A stretch of 64,000 nt of DNA from an uncultured Oscillospiraceae bacterium. GTDB taxonomy: Bacteria > Bacillota > Clostridia > Oscillospirales > Oscillospiraceae. Positions within the stretch are counted from its first letter, which is position 1, and every line of letters starts with the position of its first letter. A program made the position numbers and the translations under genes. The DNA lies in contig CALWVV010000008.1 in the NCBI GenBank assembly GCA_944385035.1, forward strand, positions 40,453-104,452, written 5' to 3'. Under the pieces are notes generated by a model. That model ran no database searches. It saw only the letters and a program-made list of their open reading frames with translations, and was not told where the DNA came from. Shown in pieces: positions 48,760 through 59,067 of the stretch.

Positions 48760-48790
48760 TTGACCTTCCACCTAGTGGAGGGTGTAGGGT
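48760..48790 (+). promoter_or_regulatory. MerR-type promoter/operator
   Basis: TTGACC (48760-48765) and TAGGGT (48785-48790) are 19 bp apart, the over-long spacer of MerR-family promoters. The spacer holds the dyad ACCTTCCAC-CTA-GTGGAGGGT (48763-48783, one mismatch), closely like the ACCTTCCAC-type operators of MerR-like regulators. It precedes the MacAB-like operon by about 120 bp. No MerR-family gene lies in the window. Confidence 0.65.
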
Positions 48791-48907
48791 AAGCTGAAAA
48801 ATTTAATGAAAATTTTAACGGTTCTTACCCTGGATATAAGATTTACCCGGTACAATAGCCATCGATCCGTTTAGACTGAAACCAGCTGTGAAAAGAGGGA
48901 ACATGAT

Positions 48908-50548
48908 ATGGATGTGACACAGGCAAATAAGGCGGAGGAGGTCCTGCTCCCACGGGAGGAAACAGGGCCTTCTCTCAAGCTGCCCAAAAAGAAGAAAAAG
49001 TGGATCAAGTGGGCTTTTCTGGCCGTGGTGGCCGTGGTGGTCCTCTGGTGGATGTTTCTGCGGCCAAAGGCCGACCCCTCCGTCTTGACCGGGGGGCAAT
49101 ACATACCCGTTTCCGCCCTCCGGCAGGATCTGACCATCTCGGTGGACGGCTCCGGCGCGGTGACCCCCATCGAGTCCTACCAGGTCAGCGCCCTGACCAG
49201 CGGTGAGATCCTCCAGGCCCCTTTTGAGGTGGGGGACTGGATTGAACAGGGTGCGCTTCTCTACCAGTTGGATGCAAAGGAGGCCCAGGCCGCCATTGCC
49301 CAGGCCGAGCTTGCCCTGCGCCAGGCTCAGCTCTCCTATGACACGGTGGCCGCTGGGCTCACCGCCCGTGCCTCCGCTTCCGGTGTGGTCCAGACCATCC
49401 ATGTCCAGAAGGGAGATCTGGTGTCCCCCGGCACACCCATCGCCGATATTACCGACACCTCTACCATGCTTCTCTCCCTGCCCTTCCAGTCCGCGGACGC
49501 GGCAAGCATCACCCCAGGCCAGAGTGCCCAGGTCACCCTCTCCGGTACGCTGGAGACCCTGCCAGGTACCGTGGAGTCCGTCTCCTCGGCCGACCTGGTG
49601 GGAGCTGGCGGCGCGCTGGTGCGGCAGGTGCAGATCCGGGTCTCCAACCCCGGCGCCCTGACCACGGCACAGTCTGCCACCGCCACCATTGGGGAATTCT
49701 CCTGCGCCGGCAGCGGGAATTTTCAGGCAAACAGCCGTCAGACGGTGACGGCCCAGGCCTCTGGTGAAATTACTGACCTCTATGTGACCGCAGGCTCCAA
49801 GGTCACCGCCGGCGCCGCGGTAGCCGCCATCGGGGGCGAAGGCGCCCAAAATTCCCTGGCCAACGCCGCCATGGGGGTAGAGAGCGCCCAGCTCTCCCTC
49901 CAGCGCGCCCAGGATGCCCTGGAAAACTACACCATTACCTCTCCCATCTCCGGCACCGTCATTGAAAAGAATTTTAAGGCGGGGGATAAGCTGGACGGCA
50001 TGGAATCGGGTGCACTGGCCGTTATCTTTGATCTGAGCAGCCTGAAGCTGCCGATCAACGTGAGCGAGCTGAACATCAGCCAGCTTCACCCCGGTCAGAA
50101 GGTGGAAATTACCGCCGAGGCCCTGCCTGACCAGGTATTTTATGGCGTTGTGGACGCGGTGAGCATCAACGGCACCACCACAAAGGGCTTTACCACCTAC
50201 CCGGTGACCATCGTGCTGGAGGAGTTTGGGGATTTGAACCCCGGCATGAATGTGTCTGCCAAGGTGATTATTTCCCAGGAAACGGACGCTCTGTGTATCC
50301 CCGTGTCCGCCGTGGACAGCGACGGCACCGTCCTGGTAGCCGGGCCGGGGACCCTGTCTGAGGACGGCTCTACGGTGGTGGACCTCTCCAAGGCCCAGCG
50401 GCGCACTGTGACCCTGGGCTCCGGGGATCAGGAGTATGTATCGGTCACCGACGGACTGGAGGAGGGGGAGGTCGTCCTGGTTCCCGTCCAGTCCACCGCC
50501 GGTCTGGGCACCGGCAGCAGTACCGCAGTTGTGGCAGCAGGAGGCTGA
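48908..50548 (+). CDS. MacA/HlyD-type efflux adaptor protein
   Basis: A 546-residue membrane-fusion-type protein: a lysine-rich cytosolic head (PKKKKKWIKWAF), one helix at about 36-52, then an external part with two biotinyl-lipoyl-like segments (SGAVTPIESYQVSALTSGEILQ near 80 and QTVTAQASGEITDLYVTAGSKV near 280), a short alpha-hairpin, and beta-barrel and membrane-proximal domains. In a Gram-positive it should assist the MacB-like transporter encoded next, rather than link to an outer membrane. ATG follows GAGGGAACATGAT. A repeat-rich A/T stretch and TACAAT at 48852-48857 suggest a second, weaker promoter besides the MerR-type one. Confidence 0.9.
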   Translation: MDVTQANKAEEVLLPREETGPSLKLPKKKKKWIKWAFLAVVAVVVLWWMFLRPKADPSVLTGGQYIPVSALRQDLTISVDGSGAVTPIESYQVSALTSGEILQAPFEVGDWIEQGALLYQLDAKEAQAAIAQAELALRQAQLSYDTVAAGLTARASASGVVQTIHVQKGDLVSPGTPIADITDTSTMLLSLPFQSADAASITPGQSAQVTLSGTLETLPGTVESVSSADLVGAGGALVRQVQIRVSNPGALTTAQSATATIGEFSCAGSGNFQANSRQTVTAQASGEITDLYVTAGSKVTAGAAVAAIGGEGAQNSLANAAMGVESAQLSLQRAQDALENYTITSPISGTVIEKNFKAGDKLDGMESGALAVIFDLSSLKLPINVSELNISQLHPGQKVEITAEALPDQVFYGVVDAVSINGTTTKGFTTYPVTIVLEEFGDLNPGMNVSAKVIISQETDALCIPVSAVDSDGTVLVAGPGTLSEDGSTVVDLSKAQRRTVTLGSGDQEYVSVTDGLEEGEVVLVPVQSTAGLGTGSSTAVVAAGG

Positions 50549-50554
50549 TGACCG

Positions 50555-51298
50555 GTGAACCATCTCATTGAGCTGAAAAACGTCTACAAAATCTATCAGA
50601 TGGGGGAGGAGACCGTCCACGCCCTAGATGGAGTAAACATTGCCATTGACCAGGGGGAATTTGTGGCCATTGTAGGTTCCTCCGGCTCGGGCAAATCCAC
50701 CGCCATGAACATCATCGGCTGTCTGGACGTGCCCACCTCCGGGTCCTACCACCTGGGCGGGGTGGATGTGTCCACCATGGACGACGACCAGCAGGCGGAG
50801 ATCCGCAACAAGATGCTGGGCTTCATTTTCCAGCAGTACAACCTGATCCCCAAGCTGTCTGTGCTGGAAAATGTAGAGCTCCCCCTGCTCTATGCAGGCC
50901 TTCCCGCCGACGAGCGCCGGGCTCGGGCCATCCGCGCCCTGGAACGGGTGGGCCTGGCGGAAAAGCACAAGAACCTGCCCAGCCAGCTCTCCGGCGGCCA
51001 GCAGCAGCGGGTGTCCATTGCCCGTGCCCTGGCGGGCAGCCCCTCGGTCATTCTGGCTGATGAACCCACCGGTGCGCTGGACTCCCGCACGGGACGGGAG
51101 GTGCTGGGCTTTTTAAAAAAGCTCAACCGGGAGGGGGACACGGTAGTCCTCATCACCCATGACAACTCCATTGCCGTCCGGGCCGACCGGATCATCCGCC
51201 TCCAGGACGGAAAAATTATCTACGACGGCGACGCCCACGACCCCCGTGCCGTGGTACAGCCAGGGAGCGATGGGGAAGGAGAGGAGGACAGCCCATGA
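50555..51298 (+). CDS. MacB-type ABC transporter ATP-binding protein
   Basis: A 247-residue ATPase of the MacB/LolD group: Walker [11 protein letters not shown]-loop [22 protein letters not shown], signature LSGGQQQR, Walker [15 protein letters not shown]-loop ITHD. The GTG start lies 10 bases after CAGGAGG, 6 bases beyond the adaptor stop. The start of the permease gene overlaps its stop by 4 bases. The C-terminal tail is acidic ([11 protein letters not shown]). Confidence 0.94.
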   Translation: MNHLIELKNVYKIYQMGEETVHALDGVNIAIDQGEFVAIVGSSGSGKSTAMNIIGCLDVPTSGSYHLGGVDVSTMDDDQQAEIRNKMLGFIFQQYNLIPKLSVLENVELPLLYAGLPADERRARAIRALERVGLAEKHKNLPSQLSGGQQQRVSIARALAGSPSVILADEPTGALDSRTGREVLGFLKKLNREGDTVVLITHDNSIAVRADRIIRLQDGKIIYDGDAHDPRAVVQPGSDGEGEEDSP

Positions 51299-52533
51299 AT
51301 TACGGACAATCCTTCCGTCTGGCCGTCAAGTCCCTGGCCGCCAGTAAAATGCGCTCTATCCTCACCATGCTGGGCATTATCATTGGCGTGGCCTCGGTCA
51401 TTGTCATTTTGTCCCTGGGCAACGGAGTCCAGAAGATGATCGATGAGCAGGTGGCCAAGCTGGGTATCAACACCATTGTCACCTACACCTGGGGCAGGGG
51501 AGACGGCAGCACCATGGACCTGGACCCGGCCGATATGTACAAGCTGGTGGAGGAGCACCCGGACGTACTTTCCGGAGTCTCTCCCTATGTAAGCCTCCAA
51601 CCCATGATCCGCCGGGGCGATGAAAAGCTGGAAAAGAGCAAGCTGTACGGCGTCAGCGAGGTCATGTTCAACAGCGTAAGCCGCTCCACCATTGACGGGG
51701 GCGAAAAGCTGGCCCAGGGCCGTTTTCTCTCCGCCCTGGATGTGGCGCGCAGGCAGAACGTGTGCGTCATCGGCGCCTATCTGGCCCAGGAGCTCTTTGA
51801 GGGCAGCGCCCTGGGACAGACCCTCTCCATTGACGGTAACCGCTACACCGTCATCGGGGTGCTGGAGCAGGTGCAGGAGAACATGCAGGAGGGGGGAGCG
51901 GACGATCAGCTGTACATCCCCTATGAGAACGCCCTGGAGATCATGGGAGAGCGGTATGTGACCCTCTATATGTTCACCAGCACCTCCGGCGCCACCGCCA
52001 GCGCCGCCAAGCAGGTCATTGACCAGTACCTGTTTTCCTATTTTCAGGACCCGGAGGCCTACTACATCCAGACCATGGAGGAGCAGGCCAATATGATCAA
52101 CGCCATGATGGGCGTAGCCATCGGGGTATTGGTGGCCATTGCGGCCATCTCTCTGCTGGTGGGCGGCATCGGAATTATGAACATTATGCTGGTGTCCGTC
52201 ACTGAGCGCACCCGTGAGATCGGCATCCGCAAGTCCCTGGGCGCCAAGCGCAAGGACATCCGCCGCCAGTTTGTCATCGAGGCAGGCACCACCTCTGCTG
52301 TGGGCGGCCTTTTGGGCATCGGCCTGGGGTACCTGCTGGCCACAGGGGTGGGCTCTCTGTTGGGGGCCTCTCTGTCCGCCCAGATGAACGGCGCCACCTT
52401 CTCCGCTACCCCCACCTTTGCTTCGGTAGCTATCAGCTTCGGTGTGTCGGTGGGCATCGGAATTCTCTTTGGCTACCTGCCTGCCAACAAGGCCGCCAAA
52501 CTCAATCCCATTGACGCTTTGCGCTACGATTGA
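51295..52533 (+). CDS. MacB-type ABC transporter permease
   Basis: A 412-residue permease with the MacB_PCD external domain after the first helix (SIL-TMLGIIIGVASVIVI, then GVQKMIDEQVAKLG) and an FtsX domain of three C-terminal helices (LVGGIGIMNIMLVSVTERTREIGIRKSLGAKRKDI). It completes the adaptor-ATPase-permease operon, expected to extrude peptides, antibiotics or lipids by mechanotransmission. Confidence 0.94.
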   Translation: MNYGQSFRLAVKSLAASKMRSILTMLGIIIGVASVIVILSLGNGVQKMIDEQVAKLGINTIVTYTWGRGDGSTMDLDPADMYKLVEEHPDVLSGVSPYVSLQPMIRRGDEKLEKSKLYGVSEVMFNSVSRSTIDGGEKLAQGRFLSALDVARRQNVCVIGAYLAQELFEGSALGQTLSIDGNRYTVIGVLEQVQENMQEGGADDQLYIPYENALEIMGERYVTLYMFTSTSGATASAAKQVIDQYLFSYFQDPEAYYIQTMEEQANMINAMMGVAIGVLVAIAAISLLVGGIGIMNIMLVSVTERTREIGIRKSLGAKRKDIRRQFVIEAGTTSAVGGLLGIGLGYLLATGVGSLLGASLSAQMNGATFSATPTFASVAISFGVSVGIGILFGYLPANKAAKLNPIDALRYD

Positions 52534-52595
52534 TCGGCTTCTTCTAATCGAAACAAAACCATGTGGATAGTTCCATTTGAAAAGGGGTTTTTGGA

Positions 52596-54452
52596 ATGAA
52601 ACAACGGATTTTCACACTTCTCCTGGCCCTGAGCCTCAGCGTGTCACTGGCCCTTCCCGCCCTAGCCGCTCCCGCTTCGGTGCCCCAGGAGGATGCCCTG
52701 CAGGCACTTTCGGCCCTGGGCATTTTCTCCGGCGATGACCAGGGGAATCTGAATCTCTCCAGCCGGGTCACCCGTGCGGAATTTGTCACTATGCTGGTCC
52801 GGGCCACCCCCGGCGGCAGCCAGATCGGCCAGGCGGCCACCTCTCCCTATCCTGACGTGCCCCGGAGCCACTGGGCCTCCGGCTTTGTGGAGGCGGCAGT
52901 CTCCCAGGGCCTTGTCTCCGGATACAGTGACGGCACCTTCCGTCCCAACAAGGAAATCACCCTGGCGGAGGGTGTCTCCATGGCTCTTCCGCTGTTGGGC
53001 TATGGCCCGGAGGACTTTACCGGTGCCTATCCCACAGGGCAGTTAGCCCTCTACCGCAGCCTGCGGCTGGACCGGGGCGTCTCCGCCGCCTCTGCCACCG
53101 CCCCGCTCACCCGGCAGGATGCCATGTATCTCTTCTACAACCTGCTCTCCGCCCCCACCAAGGACGGCGCAGCCTATCTCACCACCCTGGGGTATTCCCT
53201 CAACAGCGCGGGCCAGGTGGACCTGCTCGCCCTGGTCAATGGGGCGATGGAAGGTCCGGTAGTGGCACAGCAGGGCTGGCAGTCCGCCCTTCCCTTCACC
53301 CCTTCCAAGGTCATCCGCGGGGGTGCCTATGTCTCTTTGTCTGACATTCAGGACTACGACCTGGTCTATTGGAACGCCTCTATGGGTACCGTCTGGGCCT
53401 ACACCCAGAAGATCACCGGCCCCATCCAGGCCCTGGAGCCCTCCGCCTCCAATCCCACCTCTGTGACCGTAGCCGGGCGCACCTACTCCATTGAGACCTC
53501 CTCCGCCGCCTACGCCCTGTCCGATCTGGGACAGTACGGCCTGGGAGACACTGTCACGCTGCTGCTGGGCCGGACGGGCGGCGTGGCCGCTGTGGCCGCT
53601 GTGAGCGCCAGCGCCGGAGACCGGGTGGGTCTGGTCCTCTCGGTAGAAAAAACCTCCTACCCGGACGGGAACGGCGGCACCTACACCGCCCAGACTGTCA
53701 CCATGCTGGCCACCGATGGACAGACCTATCAATACCAGTGCCAGGGCGCCTATCAAGCCGGCAGCGTCGTCCGGGCCAGCGTCAACCAGAACAATGAGGT
53801 CTCTCTGCGCGGGCTTTCTTCCGACTCCCTCGCCGGCAAGGTCAGCGCCGACGGCACCAAGCTGGGCAAGTACACCTTTGCCGAGGATGTGGAAATTCTG
53901 GACGTGAGCGGCAAGTACGGCATCACCCTCTATCCCACTCGCCTGGCCGGTATCAATCTCACCGGAGACATGGTCCGCTATTACTCCCTGAATGGTCTGG
54001 GTCAGATCGACACCCTGATTCTGGAGGAGGTCACCGGGGATATGTATCAATACGGTGTTCTTACCTTCCTGGAAGAGCAGGGAGAGGGGGTCCACAAATA
54101 TTACACCTACCGCTATGATGTGGGCGGCACCTCCTATACCATCCCCAACTCCACCACTCGGTTCCGGGTAGTCACCGGTCCCATTCAGGTTCTGGGCGAG
54201 GCGGACAACCCCGACCGGATGTATTCTCTCACCGCTACCGAGCCGGGCCAGATCGTGGGCAATCAGTTTGCTGCCGGCAACCGGAAGTATACCCTGTCCG
54301 ATCAGGTGGTGGTCTACGAGCAACGGGGCAGCCAATACTTCCTGTCCAGTCTGAGCCGTGCCCAGAACGGTGACTTCACCCTCACCGCCTGGTACGACAA
54401 GGAGGATTCCCAGGGCGGCCGGGTCCGGGTCATTGTGGCACGGGAGTCCTGA
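52596..54452 (+). CDS. S-layer homology (SLH) domain protein
   Basis: A 618-residue secreted protein with a signal peptide cleaved near residue 25 (ALPALAAPA). Residues about 30-200 contain two to three SLH repeats (YPDVPRSHWASGFVEAAVSQGLVSGYSDGTFRPNKEITLAEG), which bind pyruvylated wall polymers. The remaining 400 residues are beta-rich with Thr, Ser, Tyr and Gly and no recognised domain. ATG follows AAAAGGGG-type SD. It may share the MacAB transcript (62-base gap) or have its own start; a terminator follows. Confidence 0.9.
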   Translation: MKQRIFTLLLALSLSVSLALPALAAPASVPQEDALQALSALGIFSGDDQGNLNLSSRVTRAEFVTMLVRATPGGSQIGQAATSPYPDVPRSHWASGFVEAAVSQGLVSGYSDGTFRPNKEITLAEGVSMALPLLGYGPEDFTGAYPTGQLALYRSLRLDRGVSAASATAPLTRQDAMYLFYNLLSAPTKDGAAYLTTLGYSLNSAGQVDLLALVNGAMEGPVVAQQGWQSALPFTPSKVIRGGAYVSLSDIQDYDLVYWNASMGTVWAYTQKITGPIQALEPSASNPTSVTVAGRTYSIETSSAAYALSDLGQYGLGDTVTLLLGRTGGVAAVAAVSASAGDRVGLVLSVEKTSYPDGNGGTYTAQTVTMLATDGQTYQYQCQGAYQAGSVVRASVNQNNEVSLRGLSSDSLAGKVSADGTKLGKYTFAEDVEILDVSGKYGITLYPTRLAGINLTGDMVRYYSLNGLGQIDTLILEEVTGDMYQYGVLTFLEEQGEGVHKYYTYRYDVGGTSYTIPNSTTRFRVVTGPIQVLGEADNPDRMYSLTATEPGQIVGNQFAAGNRKYTLSDQVVVYEQRGSQYFLSSLSRAQNGDFTLTAWYDKEDSQGGRVRVIVARES

Positions 54453-54466
54453 CTTCTTTTCCAACG

Positions 54467-54507
54467 AAAAAACCGTGTCTGACGAATTTGTCAGACACGG
54501 TTTTTTT
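54467..54507. terminator. Bidirectional terminator (SLH gene / amidohydrolase)
   Basis: A 13-bp stem AACCGTGTCTGAC/GTCAGACACGGTT with a 6-base loop, flanked by A runs on the left and seven T on the right. The amidohydrolase stop codon (54506-54508, minus strand) lies inside its tail. Confidence 0.92.
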
Positions 54508-55330
54508 ACAGTCCCAGACCGTAAATCCGGTTGGCGTTGGCAAAAAAGACGTCCTCCCAATGCTCCTGCGGCACCAGGCGGCGGATAAATTCCACATATT
54601 CTCCCAAATTGACAATGGGCCAGTCGGTCCCGAACAGAATATCCTTCCACTGTCCAATCGCGGTCAGCCATGTGGTCAGCAGCCCTGCATATCCTGCCTG
54701 CTGCTGAAAATACTGCTCCAGATCCACCCGGCCCTCCAGAAGACCGGACAGGTCGGCGGCTACATTGGCATTTTTCTCCACCACCGCAGCCGCACTCTCC
54801 AAAAAGGGGTTTCCAAAGTGGCACATGACAAAGCGGGTCTTGGGGTGGTCCGCTGCCACCTCATCCAAGGCCAGGGGATGGCAGTATTTCAGATGGGCCC
54901 CCCGCTGAGCGGTCAGCCCCATATGGACGGCCACCGGCTTATCATAGCGCGCGGCCAGGTCATAAATGGGCGTATATATGGAATCCGACAGCCAGATCTT
55001 ATTATATCCAGGGTAAAGCTTTACGCCGCAGCAGGCCTCCTGCTTCAGATTTTCCTCCACCTTTTCATACAAATTGGGGACAACCCGCTGCCCCTTATCC
55101 ATCAGTACACTGTCCAGGCCGATGCAGTAGTGGAATAGGTCAGAAGGGTACTGGTGGTATGCTGGCTCCAGGCTGCGGTTGCCCATGACCACCCCGTGGA
55201 CAAAATTCAGTTCCCCGTATACCTTGCGCAGGTGGTCCCAATTGTTGTGGTGTCCAACAGCTTGGGCCGTCCGCTCCGCCCAGGCCTCGTCCTGCGGAAA
55301 AAGGTGGAGGTGGGCATCGATGATCTTCAT
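54506..55330 (-). CDS. Amidohydrolase 2-family metal-dependent hydrolase
   Basis: A 274-residue TIM-barrel hydrolase/decarboxylase of the amidohydrolase_2 family. IIDAHLHLFP (metal ligands HxH), GVKLYPGYNKIW, VAVHMGL, FVMCHFGNP and LFGTDWPIV with the catalytic Asp are in the expected order. Substrate cannot be told. The ATG at 55330 follows AAAGGAATTTGCCT; a TTG two codons upstream is less likely. A TATAAT (55377-55372, minus strand) lies upstream with no good -35. Confidence 0.88.
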   Translation of the reverse strand: MKIIDAHLHLFPQDEAWAERTAQAVGHHNNWDHLRKVYGELNFVHGVVMGNRSLEPAYHQYPSDLFHYCIGLDSVLMDKGQRVVPNLYEKVEENLKQEACCGVKLYPGYNKIWLSDSIYTPIYDLAARYDKPVAVHMGLTAQRGAHLKYCHPLALDEVAADHPKTRFVMCHFGNPFLESAAAVVEKNANVAADLSGLLEGRVDLEQYFQQQAGYAGLLTTWLTAIGQWKDILFGTDWPIVNLGEYVEFIRRLVPQEHWEDVFFANANRIYGLGL

Positions 55331-55455
55331 AGGCAAATTCCTTTCCCAATGTTGCGTGGTTTCTGGCTGTCATTATAGCAAATTCAGCCGGTCAAAAAAA
55401 GTCTTTCTTTCTGCAGCCTCCGTTTCTGTCCCCTCTGCCCCATACAAAGGGGCAA

Positions 55456-55487
55456 TAAAAATCCCGGTCCAAACGGACCGGGATTTA
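55456..55487 (-). terminator. Terminator of the ribosomal operon
   Basis: AAATCCCGGTCC/GGACCGGGATTT with loop GTTT on the minus strand, followed by TTATTGCC-type T-rich sequence, just after rplQ. Confidence 0.9.
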
Positions 55488-55501
55488 TACACCATTTGTG
55501 A

Positions 55502-55846
55502 TTACACCAGCTGGATGATGGCCATCTCGGCGGCGTCGCCGCGGCGGGGGCCAATGCGGACAATGCGGGTGTAGCCGCCGTTACGGTCGGCGTACTTGGG
55601 CCCGATCTCCTTGAACAGCTTGTTGGCCACGTCCTCCTTGGTGACGAAGGCCAGAGCCTGACGGTAGGAAGCCAGGGTGTTGTCCTTAGCCAAAGTAATC
55701 ATCTTCTCGGCCACGGGAGCGACTTCCTTGGCACGGGTAACAGTGGTCTTAATCTGGCCATTCTCCAGCAGGTAGGTCACCATGGCACGGAGCATAGCAC
55801 GACGCTGATCGCTGGTACGGCCCAGCTTACGGTTCTTCTGAGACAT
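55502..55846 (-). CDS. rplQ: 50S ribosomal protein L17
   Basis: A 114-residue L17 ([29 protein letters not shown]), which sits near the peptide exit tunnel. The start at 55846 (MSQKNRKL) follows AAGGAGTG; an in-frame start three codons earlier overlaps that signal. Last gene of the long minus-strand operon. The 156-base gap to rpoA is rich in short inverted repeats but shows no T-tailed terminator or gene. Confidence 0.97.
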   Translation of the reverse strand: MSQKNRKLGRTSDQRRAMLRAMVTYLLENGQIKTTVTRAKEVAPVAEKMITLAKDNTLASYRQALAFVTKEDVANKLFKEIGPKYADRNGGYTRIVRIGPRRGDAAEMAIIQLV

Positions 55847-56002
55847 GAGAAACACTCCTTCGACCTCGCGTGGCGAGATCCTTTTTAAATTCGTTCATTT
55901 GGCCAAAGGCCGGGGCACCCGTCTCCGGGACGGCAAATGCCGCACGGGAAGCGGAACGTTACATACCTTCCTCGCTGCCCTTTGCAATAAACCTAAGATC
56001 TA

Positions 56003-56956
56003 TTACTGGTTGTTGTCCTCGCTGGCCAGGGACAGGCCCATCATAGCCAGCTTGTTGATGACCTCTTCCAGGCTCTTACGGCCCAGGTTCCGGACCTTCA
56101 TCATCTCTTCCTCGGTCTTGGAGATCAAATCCTCCACCGTGTTGATGTTGGCCCGCTTCAGGCAGTTGTAAGAACGCACGGACAGGTCCATGTCGTCGAT
56201 GGTCATCTCCATCACCTTATCCCGCTGGGCTTCCGCCTTCTCCACCACCGTGGACTTGTTGCCCATGGTCTCGCTGAGATCGGTGAACAGGGTGAAGTGG
56301 TCGCAGAGGATGCGCGCGCCCAGGGAGACGGCGTCACGGGCATCGATGGTCCCGTTGGTCCAGACCTCCAGGGTCAGCTTGTCATAATCCGTGGCGTCGC
56401 CCACACGGGTGTTCTCCACAGTGTAGTTGACCTTGCGCACAGGGGTGTAGATGGAGTCCACGGGGATCACCCCGATGACGGACTGAGCGGACTTGTTCTT
56501 GTCCGCGGGGATATAACCCCGGCCGTGGGACAGGGTCAGCTCCATGGACAAGGTGGCATCGGGACCCAGGGTGGCAATGTGCAGATCCGGATTGAGAATC
56601 TCCACATCGGCATCCGCCTTGATGTCTCCGGCCGTTACCTTGCACTCGCCGGCCGCTTCAATGTGCACGGTCTTCACGCCCTCGCAGTAGAGCTTGGCAA
56701 TGATTCCCTTCACATTCAGGACGATCTCAGTGACGTCCTCCTTCACACCGGGGATGGTGGTAAACTCATGCTGGACGCCGGCGATCTTGATGGAGGTCAC
56801 CGCGGTGCCAGGCAGAGAGGACAGCAGGATCCGGCGCAGGGAGTTGCCCAGAGTGGTGCCGTAGCCGCGCTCCAGGGGCTCAACCACATACTTGCCGTAA
56901 GAGGCATCGCCGGGGTTTTCCACGCATTCAATGCGGGGCTTTTCAATTTCTACCAT
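56003..56956 (-). CDS. rpoA: RNA polymerase alpha subunit
   Basis: A 317-residue alpha subunit. The N-terminal assembly domain (about 1-230; [21 protein letters not shown]) dimerises and recruits beta and beta'; the C-terminal domain (about 245-310; [44 protein letters not shown]) binds UP elements and activators. Usual place between rpsD and rplQ. Confidence 0.98.
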   Translation of the reverse strand: MVEIEKPRIECVENPGDASYGKYVVEPLERGYGTTLGNSLRRILLSSLPGTAVTSIKIAGVQHEFTTIPGVKEDVTEIVLNVKGIIAKLYCEGVKTVHIEAAGECKVTAGDIKADADVEILNPDLHIATLGPDATLSMELTLSHGRGYIPADKNKSAQSVIGVIPVDSIYTPVRKVNYTVENTRVGDATDYDKLTLEVWTNGTIDARDAVSLGARILCDHFTLFTDLSETMGNKSTVVEKAEAQRDKVMEMTIDDMDLSVRSYNCLKRANINTVEDLISKTEEEMMKVRNLGRKSLEEVINKLAMMGLSLASEDNNQ

Positions 56957-57049
56957 ATGCTAGGATACCCTCCTTTTCTCGGCGGCGCTCCTGCGCCGCT
57001 TCATTCAGCTCACCAATATCTGAGGGTTGTCTAAGTCTGTTTGGGCTGA

Positions 57050-57078
57050 CCGCTCCGGCCAATTTTGGCCGGAGCAGG
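57050..57078 (-). other. Hairpin in the rpsD-rpoA intergenic region
   Basis: A perfect GCTCCGGCC-N6-GGCCGGAGC inverted repeat lies just after the rpsD stop codon. It has no T tract in the minus direction, so it is more likely a transcript-stabilising or partial attenuation structure than a terminator. Confidence 0.45.
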
Positions 57079-57087
57079 CAGAGAAAA

Positions 57088-57690
57088 TTACTTAGAATAC
57101 AGCTCGACGATGAGGTGCTCTTCCACGGGGAAGTCAATATCTTCCCGGGTGGGCATGGCAACGACGGTACCCTGGAGGGTATTCTTGGCCCGGTCCAGCC
57201 ACTTGGGCAGGTTGACCACGGGGGCGTCCTCACCCAGCAAGCCCTTGAACTTGACGGAGGAGCGGCTCTTCTCGCGCACCTCGATCACGTCACCGGCCTT
57301 CACCAGGTAGGAGGGGATGTCCACCCGCTGGCCGTTCACGGTGAAGTGGCCGTGGGTGGTCAGCTGACGGGCCTCGCGGCGGGTCTTGGCAAAGCCCAGA
57401 CGATACACCACGTTATCCAGGCGGCGCTCGATCATGGTCAGCAGGTTCTCGCCAGTCTTGCCGGGCATGCGGGAGGCCTTCTCATAGTACATATGGAACT
57501 GCTTCTCCATGATGCCGTAGACAAACTTGACCTTCTGCTTCTCGGTCAGCTGCATGGCGTACTCAGACTGCTTCTTGCGCATCTGACCCTTGGGGTTGCG
57601 GTTGGTAGTCTTCTTGTCATAGCCCATGGCGGCGGGGGACAGGTTCAGAGCCTTGCACCGCTTGGCAATGGGCTGCATGTTTTTAGCCAT
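57088..57690 (-). CDS. rpsD: 30S ribosomal protein S4
   Basis: A 200-residue primary 16S rRNA-binding protein with the S4 domain ([32 protein letters not shown]). No zinc-binding cysteines are found near the N-terminus apart from one in KRCKAL, so this is the Zn-independent (C-) form. It lies in the alpha operon, unlike in B. subtilis, where rpsD is separate. Confidence 0.97.
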   Translation of the reverse strand: MAKNMQPIAKRCKALNLSPAAMGYDKKTTNRNPKGQMRKKQSEYAMQLTEKQKVKFVYGIMEKQFHMYYEKASRMPGKTGENLLTMIERRLDNVVYRLGFAKTRREARQLTTHGHFTVNGQRVDIPSYLVKAGDVIEVREKSRSSVKFKGLLGEDAPVVNLPKWLDRAKNTLQGTVVAMPTREDIDFPVEEHLIVELYSK

Positions 57691-57713
57691 CTGTCAAAAC
57701 CTCCTTTTCACGA

Positions 57714-58115
57714 TCAGACACGGCGGCGCTTCGGGGGACGGCAGCCGTTGTGGGGAACAGGGGTCACGTCCTTGATCAGGGTGACCTCCAGGCCCACAGC
57801 CTGCAGAGCCCGGATAGCGGCCTCACGGCCGGCGCCGGGGCCCTTGACAAAGACCTCAACGGTCTTCAGGCCATACTCCATAGCGGCCTTGGCAGCCGTC
57901 TCGGCGGCAGTCTGAGCGGCAAAGGGGGTGGACTTACGGGAGCCACGGAAACCGAGCCCGCCGGAGGAAGCCCAGCTCAGGGCATTGCCCTGGGAATCGG
58001 TGACGGTGACCATAGTGTTGTTGAAGGAGGAGCGGATGTGCACCTGGCCCCTCTCTACGTTCTTACGCTCGCGGCGCTTACGCACCACTTTCTTAGCCTT
58101 GGTATTAGCAGCCAT
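57714..58115 (-). CDS. rpsK: 30S ribosomal protein S11
   Basis: A 133-residue S11 with the conserved [30 protein letters not shown] core and the basic C-terminal tail [13 protein letters not shown] that lines the platform and contacts the Shine-Dalgarno helix. Confidence 0.98.
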   Translation of the reverse strand: MAANTKAKKVVRKRRERKNVERGQVHIRSSFNNTMVTVTDSQGNALSWASSGGLGFRGSRKSTPFAAQTAAETAAKAAMEYGLKTVEVFVKGPGAGREAAIRALQAVGLEVTLIKDVTPVPHNGCRPPKRRRV

Positions 58116-58127
58116 GTGTATCCCTCC

Positions 58128-58496
58128 TTACTTCTTCTTATTGGCGACGGTACGCTTGGGACCCTTGCGGGTACGGGCGTTGGTCTTGGACCGCTGGCCG
58201 CGCACAGGCAGGCCCTTACGGTGGCGGATGCCACGGTAGCAGCCGATCTCGGTCAGCCGCTTGATGTCCATGGCCACATTACGGCGCAGGTCGCCCTCCA
58301 CGGTGTACTCGTGGGCGATGACCTCACGCAGCTTGGCCTCATCGTCCTCGGTGAGGTCCTTCACGCGGGTGTCGGGATTTACCCCAGCCTTGGCCAGGAT
58401 CTTGTTGGCGCTGGTGCGCCCAATGCCGTAGATATAAGTGAGGCCGATCTCGATTCTCTTCTCTCTCGGCAGGTCAATACCGGCAATACGAGCCAT
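58128..58496 (-). CDS. rpsM: 30S ribosomal protein S13
   Basis: A 122-residue S13 ([34 protein letters not shown]) of the 30S head that contacts L5 and P-site tRNA; the C-terminal tail [13 protein letters not shown] is basic as usual. Confidence 0.98.
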   Translation of the reverse strand: MARIAGIDLPREKRIEIGLTYIYGIGRTSANKILAKAGVNPDTRVKDLTEDDEAKLREVIAHEYTVEGDLRRNVAMDIKRLTEIGCYRGIRHRKGLPVRGQRSKTNARTRKGPKRTVANKKK

Positions 58497-58514
58497 TTTT
58501 TACAGCACCTCCAA

Positions 58515-58848
<334 letters not shown>

Positions 58849-59067
58849 TTACTTAGATCGCCAGGTGATACGGCCTCTGGTGAGGTCGTAGGGCGACATT
58901 TGAATGGTCACTTTATCTCCAGGCAGGATGCGGATAAAGTTCATGCGCAGCTTGCCGGAAATATGTGCCAGGATGATGTGGCCGTTTCCGATATCCACAT
59001 GGAATGTGGTGTTAGGCAGGGCCTCCGTTACGACGCCCTCCAACTCGATCATATCGTCTTTAGCCAA
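58849..59067 (-). CDS. infA: Translation initiation factor IF-1
   Basis: A 72-residue OB-fold protein ([41 protein letters not shown]) that occupies the A site during initiation. Its start overlaps the stop of the KOW-domain gene by 8 bases. Confidence 0.98.
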   Translation of the reverse strand: MAKDDMIELEGVVTEALPNTTFHVDIGNGHIILAHISGKLRMNFIRILPGDKVTIQMSPYDLTRGRITWRSK

